A stretch of DNA of 64,000 nucleotides from Aplysia californica (Eukaryota > Mollusca > Gastropoda > Aplysiida > Aplysiidae), in assembly GCF_000002075.1 (NCBI RefSeq), contig NW_004797742.1:475462-539461 (forward strand), written 5' to 3'. A model generated the notes under the pieces. That model searched no databases. It saw nothing but the letters and a program-made list of their open reading frames with translations, and was not told where the DNA came from. Below, piece after piece: positions 45,600-59,100 of the stretch; positions within the stretch are counted from its first letter, which is position 1, and each line of letters starts with the position of its first letter. Both the position numbers and the translations under genes were made by a program.

Positions 45600-47051
45600 T
45601 GTCACACCAGGAGCTTATTATCTTATCTTTGGTGTGCATGTCAGATCATTTTATATTCTTGTCATGCCCTGTAGTTTTTTGTTTGTTTGTGGAGAATGGT
45701 ACAGGCTGTATCTGATCTAGATGGAACCAGTTTGGTGCTGTTCGTTTTTCTGTCCTATATTGTTATATATTCTTATCAGTCTGAGCTAAAATCATAGTGA
45801 TAACTGTCTTTAACTTGTAGGGCAAGTGGCCAGCATAAAAAAAAATGTCAATTCATTTTTTCTTCCCAAACGAAAAGGTGTTATAATAGATAACTGTGAC
45901 TCTATTTGTTTGTTTTAACTGTGGCACACACAAAATTGGAAAACATTTTCTAAATACAAAAGAAATGAGCACTTATAAAAGACTGAAGACTCTCTTCATT
46001 ATAATTATTACAGAACAAAGATAGCTTGGGAAACTCACTTTAAAAAAAAGTACATTGCAAAGACTGCGTTTGAGGCAAGACTGATTTCTGTGACGCATCA
46101 AAACTTTTGAAAAATGTATTTTCTGCAATCTTTATTAGCCGATCACCAACTTTCCTTGATACTTTGGTACAATGGCTAAGACCAACCATGTCAAAATATC
46201 AAAGATTAAATTGCTATCATACAAGTTTACTCCAAGCTTTTGTATCTTCACATCATAATCATAATCTTTCTGATTAGGGCTGTGATTATGGTATTTATAT
46301 TGATGATTTGGTATTCATAATGATGAGCATTCTTTTATTGAATCTTTATCCTACGTCCTCTTACATCTCTGAGTTATCTCCGCCAAATGTATGTCAACGT
46401 GGCGGGGTCTTGTCTGTTATCTGTGTGTGATATACAATACACCAGAGAGCAGCATCACACTGAAGTAGCAGCCAAGTGGAACATTATGCAACAAATTTTC
46501 TCTGCTCATACCGTGACAGGAAGAATTATGTCACTCGCCAATGTGCCTAAGTGTTTCAGATAGTGACTAGAGAAGGAGATATTGTATATTGTATGAGTCC
46601 AGGGTTTCTTTAAGTGTAAAGCTATTGATACTTATATATATGCCTCAGGGGCAGGTTAGTCTGGCCTTTTTTGATATAACACGGTAGCTCTATGTGGCAG
46701 AGCCAGCTGTTTGCAATGGCAGGTTAGGCACCACTATTTTCGTTAATTATATGTGTACTTCTGATTTTAGGGGGGGTAGGGGATTGTTTTTGGTATTTAT
46801 TTTTGTTTTCTAATGTGCTACTGTAGATTTCTCTAGAGTACTCATTTAGCAGTGGATGGGGAAGTTTTTTTCTGACAAATTAAACTGCACAGGGTCTGTC
46901 TGCAGTTTTTAGTTTTAGTATATTGGAGATGAAGATTAGAATTTTTGTTTAGGCTATGTGTTTAGGGTACTTTTATAGTGCCCCTGATCTGAAAAACCCC
47001 CTTTTTTTTGTACTGATATGCCTGACAAATAGTTTTTGTTTGTTCTTGCAG
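45600..47051. other. no gene recognised; flank or 5' intron of Dab
   Basis: AT-rich with no supported coding. It ends in the acceptor TTGTTCTTGCAG of the first coding Dab exon. Confidence 0.45.
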
Positions 47052-47110
47052 ATTTTGAGTGAAGGTTTGCCAACAACAGTCTTTCAAAATGACTACAAAA
47101 GCTAAAAAAG
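47052..47110 (+). CDS. Dab: Dab exon with start codon
   Basis: Acceptor TTCTTGCAG, 37 nt of 5' UTR, then ATG at 47089 encoding MTTKAKK plus one base; donor AAAAAG|GTAAGA. Confidence 0.85.
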
Positions 47111-50100
47111 GTAAGAGATTTTTTTTCTTGGAGTCGAAAAATATATTTCTGAGAGTTTGGATAAAAGGGAATTGTTTGTTGAAATGTGTGTGGTGGACCC
47201 CAAACCAAGTAGTGTGAGGCGTAACTACAGTGGTTTTAAAGAAGTACATTTTGATTTTTGTTGCTGTGCTGAAGTACATTTAGTCGGTGGTTAGTGGGTA
47301 CTCTGATGTGGTTTGCTCCTTCTTTCCCTTCAAACATCTATCATCTTTATCTCCCCTCCTTTTTTGTTTTTTTGTTTTTGTTACTCTCTTGTAACGCCTC
47401 TAATCTTCGGCACTTATATGACCTTATTGTTTTGCAAGTGCCATAAAACACTTACTAAAACAAAACGAAGTATGCTCTTATATCAAAATTGTTTGGCATA
47501 TATGGACATCCTGAGAAGCCTCTTTTACAGGGGAGGCTAAAAATTTGATTAATTTAACTGTCAAAAGATCCCCCTTTGACCCGAATTTCATACTGGTTTA
47601 CCTTTCATTTCTTTGTCTCAATTTATCTTTCTGTAAACTGGGATCTTCTCAATGTTTGAAAGCAAACTGATTAAAAATTATTTTTTTTAAATAAAAAAAA
47701 AGATGTTGTCAACTGTCATGCTGTTAAACACCGTGCATGTTTTCATGTGCAGGTCAAAATGATCCCTCAAGGTTTGAAGGGACTGGGATCAGCTACAAGG
47801 CAAAGCTCATCGGTGTCGAGACCGTTCCAGAGGCTCGCGGGGATCAGATGTGCCAGGAGGCCATTACGAAACTGAAAAACTCTGTGAAAATATCTGGCCA
47901 GCACAAACAGAAAATATTTGTCAACGTCACGTTGGAAGGGTTGAAAATTATTGATGCAATCTCTCTGGTGAGTATGCCTTGAAGCTAGTCCCGTAATTAA
48001 GTGGAATTGCACCTTTGTCCACTTACAAATCGTTAAATTTTTTTTTTTTCTTCTCTGTGTCAGTGGCATGGGTCATAAGTTTTTGACCATGAGTTATTCA
48101 TGTGGTAGATTGGTCTGGGGAGATAAAATTTATATTATATATATATATATGTATACTGCAGTTTATAGATGATGGAGACTTACATTCAAATGTTTTTGCA
48201 CTATATTTTCTGTCTATGTGTGCTAGTGGCATCTTGTGTCACTCTTACCTGGTGAAAACACGGATGTATGGCAAGTGTTGCCTTGAACTCAGATGGCCAC
48301 AATAATTTTGATGGAACATAACCGTCGGAAATTTAGAGATTAAGTTACTTTGAAGGAGACTGAGTGTTAAACTTTATCATGTATTGGCAAACCAATAATA
48401 TACACAATGGAACCTAGGTAGGTTTTCTGACTTTTCTTGAGAATACTACTTTTGCTTATTGTCAGTGCATTTTGCTGTCCATGTATGGAACATTCGGATA
48501 CTTTCGAGAAAATGTGAAAAAACTTTTTTATTTGTCTAATATGCCTTTTAGCCTCTTGATTTTTATACTTTATATGAATTTTTGATGCAAATTAAAATGT
48601 GAGAGCTGATTTTTAAGATTGTACTTAGATCAAATGTGTTAAGACTGGAGTTTTCAAATTTTGTTCCAAACACAGATAGCGAACTGCAATGACGATATGT
48701 TCACATCATGTTAAATGTAAAAATCCAGATGTGGCTCTTCCCAACTTTTCAAGTTTTTTGCCAGTCAATTATTTCGGTTTGATTCTACTGCCAGACCATG
48801 GTCTGGGAACTTGATAACACATACTTTTTTCAAGTCAACGTTCTATACCTGTCTTGAGTTACAACATTGTAGGTGAGAATAATAGGACTCAAACATTTTC
48901 CATGAAGGATATTTGTTTGAGTTACACTGGACTAAAACATTCTTGTGCTGTCTCAAGTAAAGACACTTTGTCAGCTCAGTCACAGCGCACGACCAATCCC
49001 TGAGGGCACACTGCACAGATTGTCCACACATTCCCCATCTTCCTCAACTGCCACCTCCATCAGCACCAATGTGCATGAGTAGTCGAAGGAATGCTTTCCA
49101 CTCCGTTACAAATTTCAGAACTGATAATTATTGGACATAATACCCCCTTTCTGTCCCTTTGGCCGTTTTCCTCACTTTTAGTGACAAAGAAAAGACACCT
49201 GTATATGAATTATGTATGGGTTTTCAGCTGTCTGTTTAGTACTCTCAAAAACAACTTGTGTCTCTCAGTAATTTGCCATGCCATCCGTTTTAACAATGAA
49301 CTCTGTGAATTCTCATCCTAGCATTGCGAAATAATGAATACTTTTGCTTGATAATTGCTCTCTTTATTTGAACTTCCTACATTCCGACTGGGGATTATAG
49401 CTCAAAGAAAGAAGAATTATATTCTACTATGATTTGTAAATCAACAGCGGGGAAAAAATGAAAATATAAGATTGGTTTGAATTGTGAAGGCTTTCTTGAT
49501 TTCTGTTTACGCTTGGTTCTTTGTTGATCAAGAAGCATTGAGAAAAAATGATTGTGCCTTCCTTGATGATCGACGAGAATGATTATTATTGAATTTCTAC
49601 TTGTTTCTCTAAGAGTATTACAGGAATCGAGAGCTGATGATTGCTATCCTGTTTTCATGTGTAGACCGATGTTGTGTTGAATGTTTATTTCTTTCTTTGT
49701 TGTTTTTTTTTTTCCTGGAAAGTAATTATTCTGTTTTGCTGTGGATGGCAATTGTCTTAGTTGATCTCCGGAATGCTGACATGTAATTACTTTTGAACAA
49801 TGTTTACATTTGTATCAACACGTTGCAGCCTCATGATACTGAATCAAAACTTCTGAGTGATGTTTCTTCTAAAAAGTTTAAACCTCATGTGAGTTTTTTC
49901 TTTTTGCCTACTGGCCTTGTTCAGTTTTCCTTTCTTCCTTTTTTTAAACCAATGATAAGTTTGCTGAAAGTATAGTATCAAACATAGGAATACTCAATTG
50001 TTGCTCTCATGTAATTGTAATTGATTTATTATCATGTAATGAGGATACATATAGCTGCTGTTTGAAAATGGAAGAAGGGAAAAAAATATGGCCGAAAATC

Positions 50101-53100
50101 CGTGCATTTCACGGTGGGCAGTTGTCACCAGCTAACAAAATGATTACATTCTAACTCTCACCATTCATGTCCCTGATCGTATTTATTAAGAGTGTATGTT
50201 TGTTCCTTTTGTTCCTTTTGTTCCTTTTGTTCCTTTTTTTTAACAGCCAAAAGTGCTTTTGATTTTATCCACCCATTTATTATATTTTGTTCCTTAAAAA
50301 TTGGCCAGCTGACCCATTTGATTATTCATTACAGTTATAAGAAACTTTTTCAAATGGTCATCATGTATTATCCGAAGACTTTGTGGTATACATATTGAAT
50401 TTGCTTTTGTTTTGGGGTTTTTTTTTGGTATCTATTTTCATGCTTCAAGAAATTAATGTCATATTCCTTCTTTAGAGTCTTGTATTTCAAATGAGAAATT
50501 CTACTTTTAATGAAACAGATCTTTTGAAATGAACCGGAAGGGGTGTTCTGGAGACGCAAACTATTTTGTGAAGTAAAGCAAACATTTTGTAATGTGAACT
50601 CTAATTTTGTGAAAGTCAAGTGATCTGAAGTATGTTCGTCAATCTTAAAATCTAGCTTATCCTTGATTATGTTTGTGAAGAGAAATGCCCACTTCAAGTA
50701 AGTTTGAGTCTGAATAAAGTAATCAAACCAAGTTGATAATAATTTTATGGGTTTAAACATTTTTTTCCGAATCTATTTAAAGTCGGGATCAAAACCTTTT
50801 GACATGTGGGGACATGGGTGTCATGGAGAAGAATGTGCTGTTTTGAAAGATAAGAGAACAAACAAAAAAGAAAAAAACATACACAAAAAAAGAAGGTTAA
50901 GTGAAAATTTCAATGGTAAGTTGCTATAAACTATTCCTCATTTGTGTCTTATATTTAGCTCAGAAGGAAAAAAAAAAAAAGACAACTTTGCATCTGAATC
51001 TTTATGTAAATTGTCCAGTGCTAACTGTGACAGTCTATTTGAACAAGAATAAAGACTGTACACACAAGGTTAGTGATGACATGTCTATGGCTTGTCTTGC
51101 AGCTTGTCAAAATAAGACTTATGTGACTGAGAACACTACTTCAGATTCTTAAAATTTTAAATTTTTGTTGGGGGTGGGGGGTGGGGGGGTTCAGATGAAG
51201 TATATATTATATTATTTATTTTAGCTTTCCTCTTAAAGAAAGCTTATTCTTTTCCCGATATGAAAAGTGGTAGGGGATGCAAATTTTGGTATCAGTTTTT
51301 AAAATTCTCCTGTTGTGTAAGACAAAGCACAGGCTTATTTTCTATGTCATGTTGTATATGTGTGTTGTCGCCACAGCACTTTTTCCCCCAATTTTCATAG
51401 AATGCCCCTGTTTTTTGTTTTTCCTTTACCTGGTGCCCTTCCCTCCTGTTTGATCACAGTTCCCTACCCTCATCATGCTTATTTTCAGGCGTCAAACCAA
51501 AACAAGAAAAAGAATGAGCCAAAAAATGCTAAGACGAATGAAGAGAAAGAGAAAGAGAATGATGGGACTAAAAAAGAGGAGGAATTGGTAGGCTCAATGT
51601 GTGCTTTGTTTGTAATTTTAGTCTTTTTCTCTGAACAAGGAAGATATATTATTGTACTACAGTATCTATGTAGGGAAGTGCTTTTGTCTGGTTGAAATAG
51701 TCACATACATTTCTGATTTAAAATGAGGAGCTGTGTAAGGGTTTGTGTATAATACAGTTTAACCAGTCCAAGACAACCGCCCATTGTCGAGGAGAAAAAT
51801 GGTCATCTTAGACATGTCCAGCATCTGTGATGTAGTAGTTAGATGCATTGCTGTGGCTCGCTGAAGAACTGAGTTCAATTCCCATGTTGTGAGAATTTAT
51901 ATCAAGTACCAAGGTCTTTCTGCTGGAATACTGTATCCCTCTCAGCTTGGGTTAGCCCTGACAGGCAGGGTTGAAGCTCACACCCTAAAGGACCTAAATT
52001 GTGTTGAATGGGGTGTAAAGAACATAATTTTTTAAAAACCCAAACAAACAAAAAACAAAGAGATTTAAGACAGATGGTCCTGTTGGACAGTAGTGTCCAT
52101 ATTATTTATGTTATAGTTAGAAATGCAGGTGGGTAGGGGGCGTTGTCTTGGATAGGAAGTCTTTAGAGCAGATTCGGCTGTGTATATTTGTTTTGGTTTC
52201 GTTCTGGTATTGAAAGTATTTTATCATGAGTTTGTTTGCTTTTCCCTTTTGTGGTTTTGTTTTGGTTCTTTGTTCATTTTTAATTTCTGATCCCAATTTG
52301 CTTCTAATGCTTTTGTTATTTACTTATTTTTGGTTGAAGACATTCACAAGATTATGTTGAGTAAGGGCTCTAATGGATTAATTTTAATTTTTTCCCGATC
52401 AGGGCATTGTGGCCACAACTTGATGAAGATATTTTGATTTGACCTGTATATATATTCGACCTTTAAAAGTGAGCGTCAGAATGCAATTTACATGACTTGA
52501 TGAGTGTGTCAGTGCAGTCAGAACCAGTGCACTGCAGAATCCTTCATGGTTTTAATACTGTAACATCTAAAATACACTACATTAAGTTCATTGTGTTCTT
52601 GGTTATACTATGATCAGTTTGGCTCCTTTCCGCCTTCTTTTTTCCCTTAGAAAATATAGAGGTATGTTACTGTCCTAATTCACCCACCTTTCCCATTCGG
52701 TTTTCTTTTTAAAAAATTTTTTGTTGTTTGTTTTTTTGGCCTAGTATTTAAAATTTTTATTTGATTTTTAAATGTTTCTGACATGTCATGGTATTTGTCT
52801 CGTATCGTGAATTGGCAACCCGAGTGGGCAAGGGTTGGTTGGCAGGCATGTCTGCTCCTTCTACTTTTAGTATTCCTAGCGACTGATGATATGTAAATGC
52901 TATCATGCCAACAGAAGAGAAGGTAGATCTACAGCTGGGCTGTCTGGACTAAATCTCCCATCTGTTGAGAAAGTATTAACTGTTAGCTTCAACAAATTAG
53001 ATACAACTCAAACTGTTTTGAAATTTGAGCCATGTTTTCAGTGACCTCTCCGTGACCAGTTTTATTTACCATTGTGATGTGGAATATTACATGCCATGAG

Positions 53101-56100
53101 AATGACATTGTTCTAATCCACTTTTTGAGAGGACTTCATGAGTTACATACTACATAGTACTAACATAGATGCCCTGCTCAGTGTGTCAAATACGGGTGGC
53201 AATTCTTACCTGTGGTTTTTTAAAAGTTTGATGCTTAGCAAAAATAAGGTGTACAAACATTTTAGCCGTAAAAGTGTGAATCTTTGAGTGTGATGGAGTT
53301 AAAACCCTGTCATTCTGAAGGTACAATTAGTCAAAATGAAACACTAGTATAAGAGTTCGTGAAGGGGAGGACATTTCACTGGTTTGTAATTGTTTCTGTG
53401 CATAGTATGTCTAAATAGGACTTTAATTTTGTTGATTTAATCATAATCATGATTACAAAGTTCCAATAACATTCCCGACTTTCCTTTTGTGGGTAGTTTT
53501 TGCCGTAGCCCAGAAACTGTCTGAGCTTTATATTTAAGCCAGAGATGGGCAACCTCCTCTGTCCTTTTGAGAATTCTCCTTTTTCTTTGGGGGATTGGGG
53601 GGGGGGGGGGGATTACCCTATTGACCAACTGCTTTGTACTACTCAAACCATTTAGCTGAGCATTAAAGCATTAATGTTGTCCACTCATGCCTCATGTCTT
53701 TAAATGTGCTGTGTCATGTTGAATATAGTGTTGTTGGTTTCGTGGACTGACTTGGAATGCGGACTGTGCATGCTCATAAAATTTCCGTGGGGAAGAAATG
53801 ACCATGTAAGACACATGTAGATTACTGTTCTGTCAGGTATTCCCTTACTATTTTTGTTGTTTGTGTTGAGTTGAAAAAAACTTTTCCAGTTGTTTTTTTT
53901 CCAATTGAAGAAGTATTATTACATACATTAGCAAAGGAATGAATGGAGAACCATGATTGCCACTGTCTGCCGCAGATCTGGCACTTGATGATGATGATGT
54001 TGAGTACTGAATATACTTTTTTCCAGCTTGTTCTGCACACTCACCCAGTCCATAGAATTTCCTTCATATCGAGAGACACAGTCGACAACCGTGCTTTTGG
54101 GTATATCTTCGGAGAGGGAGATGGGTCGCACAAATTTTTCGCCATCAAGACAGCTGCTGCGGTATGCCATATAGTTTGTTTTTAACCTTTATTGGGAGGA
54201 TGCCTAGATTTTCTCCCAAGTCCTGACCGTACATCAGTGTCACCTGAGAAAATTCACTAGAGGAGCTCTTTTGTGTGATGCTGACTTAACATAAAATTGG
54301 GAACTGCTGGGATATATATGTATTTGTTGCGATGCATAACCAGCTGATTCTCTGATTGATAATAAGAGATTTTGCACGCTGTATTTTCAAAATCATTGAA
54401 AGTTTTTCCTGATCATCTTCTTTCTTAAATGTCTAAAGTCTATTCCGTGATGGCATTTTTCCCCCAAAGTCCTAAGTATTTACACTTTCAGTGATGTTTG
54501 TTGAATTTTTTTACTATCTTTTCTTGTCATATAAACTCAAGTTTGATGTTGTAATGTGATTATATCCCCCCCTCTCCCCCCCCTCCCCCCCTGTAATGTT
54601 CCCCAGGCTGAGCAGTTAGTTTTAGCACTGAGGGATCTCTTCCAAGTGGTGTACGAGATGAAGAAGAAAGAAGTGGAAGAGGCCAAGGAGAAGATTGAGA
54701 AAGGGGAAATATCGGTTGAAACAGAAAATCTGGAAAACTCGCAGCCCTCGGGGGATGGGTCGACCTCGGGGACTGGGCAGGTGAGGAGACAGAGATTTCT
54801 TAACCTGCTGACTATTACACGCTAGTTGTCTGAAGCATTTGTTGTCAGTATAAAAGCTTTGTCCCTGCTTACTTATAATAGAGTCTGTTGTCATTGATTT
54901 GACAGCATCAAATGAGTAAAGATGTCACCCTGCTTTTGTGACGAGGCTGCCAGACACATCACGTGTCAATTGTTGGTCGATTTCCTAGCTGCTGTAGACT
55001 CTAGGTTACGTTTTTAGGAACGACTCTTTTGGCCGGGTTTTATTAGAATCTTCCTAACAGTGAGTTGGGCACCAGTATATACTGAGTCGGTAGACTGACT
55101 TGTGACTGACTCACTGGAGCAGAGGAAGATGGGCAGACTGATACTAGATCTAATATCAACACTATTTAATTTGAAAACAATTATTGCATAACTGAGTACA
55201 GCACTACATGCTTATACGTTATAATCTTAAAAAAAAAAATTAACTTCACTAATGTGCAGAAAGTGCGCTCAACAAAATTAACATCACATACATATTTTTC
55301 TAACCAGATGATGTCGATTTATAGACATTTGATCTAGATCTTGCTATTGACACCTTGAGAGATCTCATGTTTTCAAGATGAAACTTTGCTGTTGCTTCTT
55401 TGCAATACAGGAGTTTTTTTAAGGTTAGGCCCTTGCATCCTGATGGGAAAACTGAGGAAATGTTTTACTTCAACCTAGTAATTTATTATAATCTAAGCAC
55501 TGGATTCCTCCGATGCTCAAAAGGCTTAATGCAAAACAGAAAAATATCTGACTGAAAATTCCTGTGTGCGATACTTTACTGTACATTTAGGTGTGTGGTG
55601 AACTCGTAACGGCTTGCACGTCTCTGAAATAACTGTACTGTGTTGAAAGGAGTGTAAAACATCACACAATTTTTACTTGTGTTGGAACTTTAAAAAAAAT
55701 CCCTGTTGTCAGTGCTACATTGTTGGCCTCACAAGAACAGTAAGCTTTTAAAAATTGGCCACCTTTCGTTGTGTTTTTTAAAAATTATGAATATAAAATC
55801 AGAGCAGTTTGGAATAATTCCTGCCAAACTGAAAATGCCACGCGCTTATATATGACTTTCTGCAGTTGTGAGCGCCGTAAAACACTTAACACAACAAAAA
55901 CAAGAGCAGTTTAGTGGAAGGGATAACAGTACTTTCTCATTTTCACTGGTTTGTAATTTAGTCCATTTGTGGCAACAACAGCAGTTTGTCACTTGTGGTG
56001 GCGTAGATTGTTTTAGTAATTGATATCTTGTCCTGTAGCTGTTCAAGCCTTACTATTTGTTGTCTTTAACATTAATGCTTTTTGTGCATCTTCTACTTTT

Positions 56101-59100
56101 TTAGCTGTTGTAAGGCGTAGTGAAATGAATCTGTATTATATGAAAGGATGAGTGGTTTTCTCCTTTCGTTGTTTATTTTTAGAATTGCTTATACATATTT
56201 GTGTTACCTTGCTTTTTGTGTGTTTGGTACAGCGATAATGCTTCTAATTATTTGCACCTGAAATGTTTATTTATTCCCTTTTGCGACAGACCCCCCAGAC
56301 TCAGAGTGCTGATGCTGAAAATATTTACCAGGTATATTAATCATGCCAAGTTTGGCTTTTCTTGATTCTTAAAAATTATAAAATTTTTGCAAGATCTTTT
56401 TATTATTTGAAGTTCAAAGCAATAGCAATTTTTTCTTGACCTATTATGTTCAAAGAATGCTCTCTTCTAGTAGTATTTGTTAAAAGTAATTATTGCACTG
56501 TTTTGCTGTATTTTTTTCCCCTCCCATTCGTTCTTACTTGTGAACTGCAGCAGTGCATTAAGGTTCTTTCGTCTTTTTTCTTAAAACAAAATTTTGTCAA
56601 AGCCATGTTGTCGACGAAGGTCTTGAACTCATGTTCCTTGGTTTGGGAAAGTGTGTTGAAACGGCCTTCACTTTTAGAGGAGAATGGCATGTTGATAACT
56701 TCTCGGAACAAATATTTACATTTGTATTCCCTAGGCTCAGTCAGTTGTTAGTTGTGTTTAGCCTGTGTGTCGTGTGAGCATGTCTTTGCTCATTTAATAC
56801 TCAAATTACCTACAGGTTCTTTTTGTATGGCTTTAGATGGTCCTGTTTTTCCAAAATTAACACCCTTAGGACCCTTTCGACTTTAAGTGTTAACTCTTTT
56901 GATGCAACATTTCAGAAAAGTGCATGTATGTATTAAGAAGCATTTTATCTTCTCTTCGCAGAACTGTATACATGTTATCGCAGCTTATCGTGCATGCTTT
57001 GAATTAACTGACTTCTTTATTGTTTATGCAGACGTGTAAAAGCATTTTAAAAACGTTTGGCCCACCATAGTAAATCTACTTACATCTTTGCTTTGATCGA
57101 GGCATGTTCTGCTGCTAAAAGATTACCTTTCAGACATTTATGAAAGCATTTAAGTTTACGTTGCTGTCCTCTTTGCACTTTACACCGCATATTATACATA
57201 ACATAGATATATATTTTATGCGTATATGGACTTCTTCCTCAATTCGTAGAAAGCTACAATATACTTCTCACCTTCTTTGCTGAATAATTTCTCCCAAAAA
57301 CTTTTTTTATCCTATCAGATAGAGCTCATTTCTTGTGGAACTGTTGGTGTCTCTTCTTTTCAAATGAAAGCTCTTGCTTGAATTGTATGCTGTTTACTCT
57401 GTAATTGTATGTCGTCGATGTGTGCAGGTGCCCCCAAACAATGCCCCAGTAAACCCTGCAGCTCAGGCAGAGGAGGTTGCCAATTTGTTGGACCTAGAGG
57501 ATCAAGCGGAACACATTCTCAAAGTGGGTTGGAGAAAAATCTTTTTTCTTCTTAAAAAGAAATGGTCCCTTTTTCCCGAATAAGCCTTTTCCAACTTTTT
57601 CAAAGACAGGTTTTTAACTGTGTCTGAAGAACGACTACTTTGTAGGTAATTCTTGTTAATGTAAGTATTGACGCAGAGTAGTAGATATATCATGGAAGAA
57701 GAGTCAGAACTGTATGCTTCTAAAGGTTTGCTTTAAAGGTGAGTAGTCTATTTGTTTACCTTGAGCTTTACAAAGAAAATGTGCCTCATGATTTAGTTTT
57801 TCATATAAGGTGTCTTGTTGAATCTGTAAGTGTAAAGTCACGCATGAATATAGAGTGTGAATGGTTTGGGACAGTTGAAATGTGTAGAAGTTAAAGGAAT
57901 AGAAGAGAATAATGTCCGATTTGTATTAATGGAGAATAAATGATTACATATATGTTCGATTTCTTCCTATATTTACAATTTTTTTGTTTGTAAGTCAAGT
58001 TCCTTCAAATCTTTAACCAGAGACGCTGTGAAGAAATGATTGAAGATGGGTTTTTTTTTTCAAAATTAATTGCCTCAACCTAGAAAACAGAAACTTTTCT
58101 TTTGACATGTTCTGAAAGAAAAAAACAAGTGCTAATTTTGCTACATAGTCTCTCGCAAATGTCACACGGTCACCTGCAAATATTATTTTTTAGAAAGCTT
58201 TTTTTTAAAATGTGCGTAGCTTTGTGTGAGTCATGCCTTCTGAAGTGTCCCAGCTCACACCAGTAATGTTTGTACCCTCAGTTACTTGCATGAATATAAA
58301 GCACAGAGAGTATATTTTATTTCGGCATGTAGTTCGCTATACTTTTTGCTCCACTCCACCACGCATACACACACACACACAAATATACACACACACAAAT
58401 ATACAGACTTGCAAGAACATACACACACAAATACACAGACTTGCAAGCACACACACACACACACACAAATATACACACACACAAATATACAGACTTGCAA
58501 GAACATACACACACAAATATACAGACTTGCAAGAACATACACACACAAATACACAGACTTGCAAGCACACACGCACACACACAGACTCACACTTGTTCAC
58601 ACATTTCTCACACACGTACACATATATACTCACACTGACATATACACACACTGTGTTCAGCACCCTATATTATTTTCTTTTAAAACGTAGTGCATGTAAC
58701 TATTCTGTGTGTATTGTATTTATCCATAATGGTTTCCTATGTTATTTAATAATACTGATCATTTCAATAATATATAGTTTTAATATGAATTTTAAAGATA
58801 TCACCTACAACATATTCGCTTCCAGTGTACAAACACTGTCCTGATTATCATCTTTTCTGTTATTTAAAAAGATCTACTTGGACACTGAATTTTGAAATTG
58901 CATTTGTGTGTTCGAATTGAGGCAAAGGTCTGGTTACACAAAGCTCTAGAATTGCCCTTTAAAGTGAACATGTCCAGAAAAGAATCTCACTCAATAGCTA
59001 GGTTGGAATGGGTTTATTTAAAGCCAAGTATGTTTGAGAACACCACCGGGTTAAAATGGTAAAGGGGAGAAAAAGTTGTAGAATAGACAGAATCAGCAAA

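Noticed and set aside
45463-45720. Frames running across the N gap
   Set aside because: The gap size is unknown, so any frame across it is meaningless.
50368-50760. 130-codon minus-strand frame in a Dab intron
   Set aside because: AT-driven composition, no domain, no splice context.
58233-58844. 203-codon plus-strand frame in a Dab intron
   Set aside because: Mostly His/Thr repeats from the CA-rich minisatellite.
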